Source: an uncultured Eubacteriales bacterium (GTDB lineage: Bacteria > Bacillota > Clostridia > Christensenellales > Borkfalkiaceae). From it: 7,038 nt of DNA. Made by a program: the position numbers and the translations under genes. Below the pieces are notes generated by a model. The model was not told the DNA's origin. It worked only from the letters and a program-made list of their open reading frames with translations, and did not search any database. The first letter of the stretch is position 1. Each line of letters starts with the position of its first letter. The stretch spans positions 1 through 7,038 of the forward strand of contig CATYEP010000096.1 of assembly GCA_958405585.1 (NCBI GenBank), written 5' to 3'. Below, in pieces: positions 5,803 through 7,038 of this stretch.

Positions 5803-6777
5803 ATGGAAAAAGCGATCGGGAGGGGAATTTTTTATGCGGTATTGGCGGCGGCGCTGTACGCGGTCAATTCACCGCTCTCCAAGATACTTCTGAATTTTAT
5901 GCCTTCGACGCTGATGGCGGGATTTTTGTACATCGGCGCGGGGCTCGGGATGGGTGCGGCAGCGCTTGTGCGCAAGGCGCGCGGGACGGAAAAGAGAGAG
6001 GCAAAACTTACGGCGAAAGAATTGCCGTACACGGTCGCCATGATCCTTCTGGATATAGCGGCGCCGATCTGCCTTTTGCTCGGGCTTCGCAGCGAGAGCG
6101 CGGCAAACGTTTCTTTGCTGAACAATTTCGAGATCGTGGCAACGGCGCTCATCGCGCTGGCGGTTTTCAAAGAAAAGATAAGTTTGCGGCTCTGGGCGGG
6201 GATCCTGTTTGTCGTGTTGTCCTGCGCTTTGCTGTCCGTGTCCGACTTTTCGCGGCTTCAATTTTCTTACGGTTCGCTGTTTGTGCTGCTCGCCTGCGTT
6301 TGCTGGGGACTGGAAAACAACTGTACGCGGAAAATTTCTTCCAAAGATCCACTTCAGATCGTCCTGCTCAAGGGGATTTTTTCGGGACTTGGGTCGGTTG
6401 CGATCGGGCTGTGTATCGGCGAGCGCGTAACGGTTGTTTGGAGCGTGTTCGCCGTGCTCGGGGTCGGGCTTGTGGCATACGGGCTGAGCATATTCTTTTA
6501 TGTCCATGCCCAAAGACTTCTCGGCGCCGCGCGGACAAGCGCTTATTATGCGATCGCTCCGTTCATCGGTACGCTTTTATCGCTCGCCGTATTCCGCGAA
6601 ATTCCCCCGTATACCTACTTTATCGCGCTGGCATTGATGGCGGCGGGCGCCTGGCTTTGTTCGGGCGACAAGCCTCTTTTCCGAAAGAGAAACAAGATAA
6701 ACGAGGATGAGAGAAAAAACGAAAACTTGTGTCCGCAAGCGGAAAAGCGGGATGACGCAGGAGAAAAGGCCGAATAA
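5803..6777 (+). CDS. DMT-superfamily permease (EamA-type, ten membrane helices)
   Basis: A 324-residue membrane protein with two EamA repeats (about 8-147 and 155-287), five hydrophobic segments each. The end of the first repeat, SLLNNFEIVATALIALAVFKEKISLRLWAG in family terms the 'NNxEPVxxxLxxxxxxxE' region, and its counterpart AYYAIAPFIGTLLSLAVFRE in the second are typical. Such proteins export or exchange small metabolites such as amino acids at the cytoplasmic membrane; the substrate cannot be read from the sequence. The 36-residue tail (289-324) is hydrophilic, charged and probably cytoplasmic. The start is placed at 5803 because GAGAGG (5788-5793) lies nine bases upstream and a promoter lies just before; the longer frame from 5557 would cross that promoter. 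It is a single-gene unit with its own terminator. Confidence 0.87.
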   Translation: MEKAIGRGIFYAVLAAALYAVNSPLSKILLNFMPSTLMAGFLYIGAGLGMGAAALVRKARGTEKREAKLTAKELPYTVAMILLDIAAPICLLLGLRSESAANVSLLNNFEIVATALIALAVFKEKISLRLWAGILFVVLSCALLSVSDFSRLQFSYGSLFVLLACVCWGLENNCTRKISSKDPLQIVLLKGIFSGLGSVAIGLCIGERVTVVWSVFAVLGVGLVAYGLSIFFYVHAQRLLGAARTSAYYAIAPFIGTLLSLAVFREIPPYTYFIALALMAAGAWLCSGDKPLFRKRNKINEDERKNENLCPQAEKRDDAGEKAE

Positions 6778-6840
6778 CGGCAAGACAAAAAACGGCACTC
6801 TGCGAATTCGGTTTTCGGAAAGGGCGTTTGCAGGATTTTT

Positions 6841-6879
6841 ACCGCGCACGGGCATACAGCCCGTGCGCGGTTTTTCTTT
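6841..6879 (+). terminator. Terminator of the permease gene
   Basis: A 13-bp GC-rich stem (6841-6853 with 6859-6871), loop ATACA, then TTTTTCTTT. It lies 63 bases past the permease stop codon. Confidence 0.9.
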
Positions 6880-6885
6880 ATATCA

Positions 6886-6922
6886 AATAATCATCTGCGT
6901 GCATAGCGCGTGGATGATTATT
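6886..6922. repeat. Inverted repeat with 10-bp arms
   Basis: AATAATCATC (6886-6895) and GATGATTATT (6913-6922) are perfect inverted copies around 17 bases. It could be an operator, part of a structured RNA, or a dispersed palindromic element. It follows the permease terminator directly and has no U-run. Confidence 0.55.
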
Positions 6923-6965
6923 CGCCGTCGCGAAGCGAACGATTTTGCGTGTCGCACAAACCTGT

Positions 6966-7003
6966 AAAGCCTGTCCGCGCAAAGACTTGCGCGGACAGGC
7001 TTT
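6966..7003. terminator. Long hairpin, possible bidirectional terminator
   Basis: A perfect 17-bp stem (6966-6982 with 6987-7003) with an AGAC loop. The stem ends in AAAG/CTTT, so three U close the hairpin on either strand, but no longer U-run follows. It may end a leftward gene lying beyond the window, or back up the permease terminator. Confidence 0.5.
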
Positions 7004-7038
7004 GTAAAACAGAAAATGCGGGACGACGGCAAAAGCCG

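Noticed and set aside
6707..6967. 86-codon plus-strand frame overlapping the permease end
   Set aside because: It passes straight through the permease terminator, has no clear ribosome site and no recognisable sequence.
7016..7038. ATG near the right edge open to the window end
   Set aside because: Only seven codons are visible and there is no ribosome site before it.

Overview
The window looks like a chromosomal segment of a spore-forming member of the Bacillota, most likely class Clostridia. The evidence is a Veg-family gene, a SipL-like spore morphogenesis gene (DUF3794 region plus C-terminal LysM) behind a near-perfect sigma-E-type promoter, an ispE gene, purine-rich Shine-Dalgarno sites and hairpin terminators throughout. 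Most of the window is GC-rich with alanine- and arginine-rich proteins; roughly the first 500 bases are markedly more AT-rich. I cannot name the species.

Layout. 1-136 (minus): the N-terminal piece of a gene leaving the left edge, possibly DinB/DfsB-like, with its promoter at 172-200. 137-522: intergenic DNA with a hairpin (208-241), a strong plus-strand promoter (361-389) and a 5' leader that can fold. 523-1035 (plus): a double zinc-ribbon protein with a very acidic tail, closed by a strong terminator at 1078-1125. 1324-1596 (minus): veg. 1784-3295 (plus): the SipL-like gene, divergent from veg, with a sigma-E-type promoter at 1725-1753 and a terminator at 3322-3358. 3553-5386 (plus): an ispE operon with its own vegetative promoter (3496-3525); the second gene overlaps ispE by 20 bp and encodes an unrecognised acidic protein with a possible TPR-like part and two membrane helices. 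5803-6777 (plus): an EamA/DMT-type ten-helix permease with its own promoter (5735-5763) and terminator (6841-6879). The right end (6880-7038) holds several inverted repeats and no convincing gene.

How the genes relate. In Bacillus subtilis veg, sspF, ispE and purR are neighbours. Here veg and ispE keep that proximity, but the gene between them is SipL-like and no small acid-soluble spore protein gene is present. ispE serves isoprenoid precursor synthesis in growing cells (MEP pathway), while the SipL-like gene should be on only in the mother cell during sporulation; the strong terminator between them and the separate promoters fit that split. I found no CRISPR array, mobile element, tRNA or rRNA, and no convincing wholly new multi-gene system. 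The most interesting items are the sigma-E promoter and cysteine richness of the SipL-like gene, the zinc-ribbon/acidic-tail protein, and the uncharacterised membrane protein coupled to ispE.
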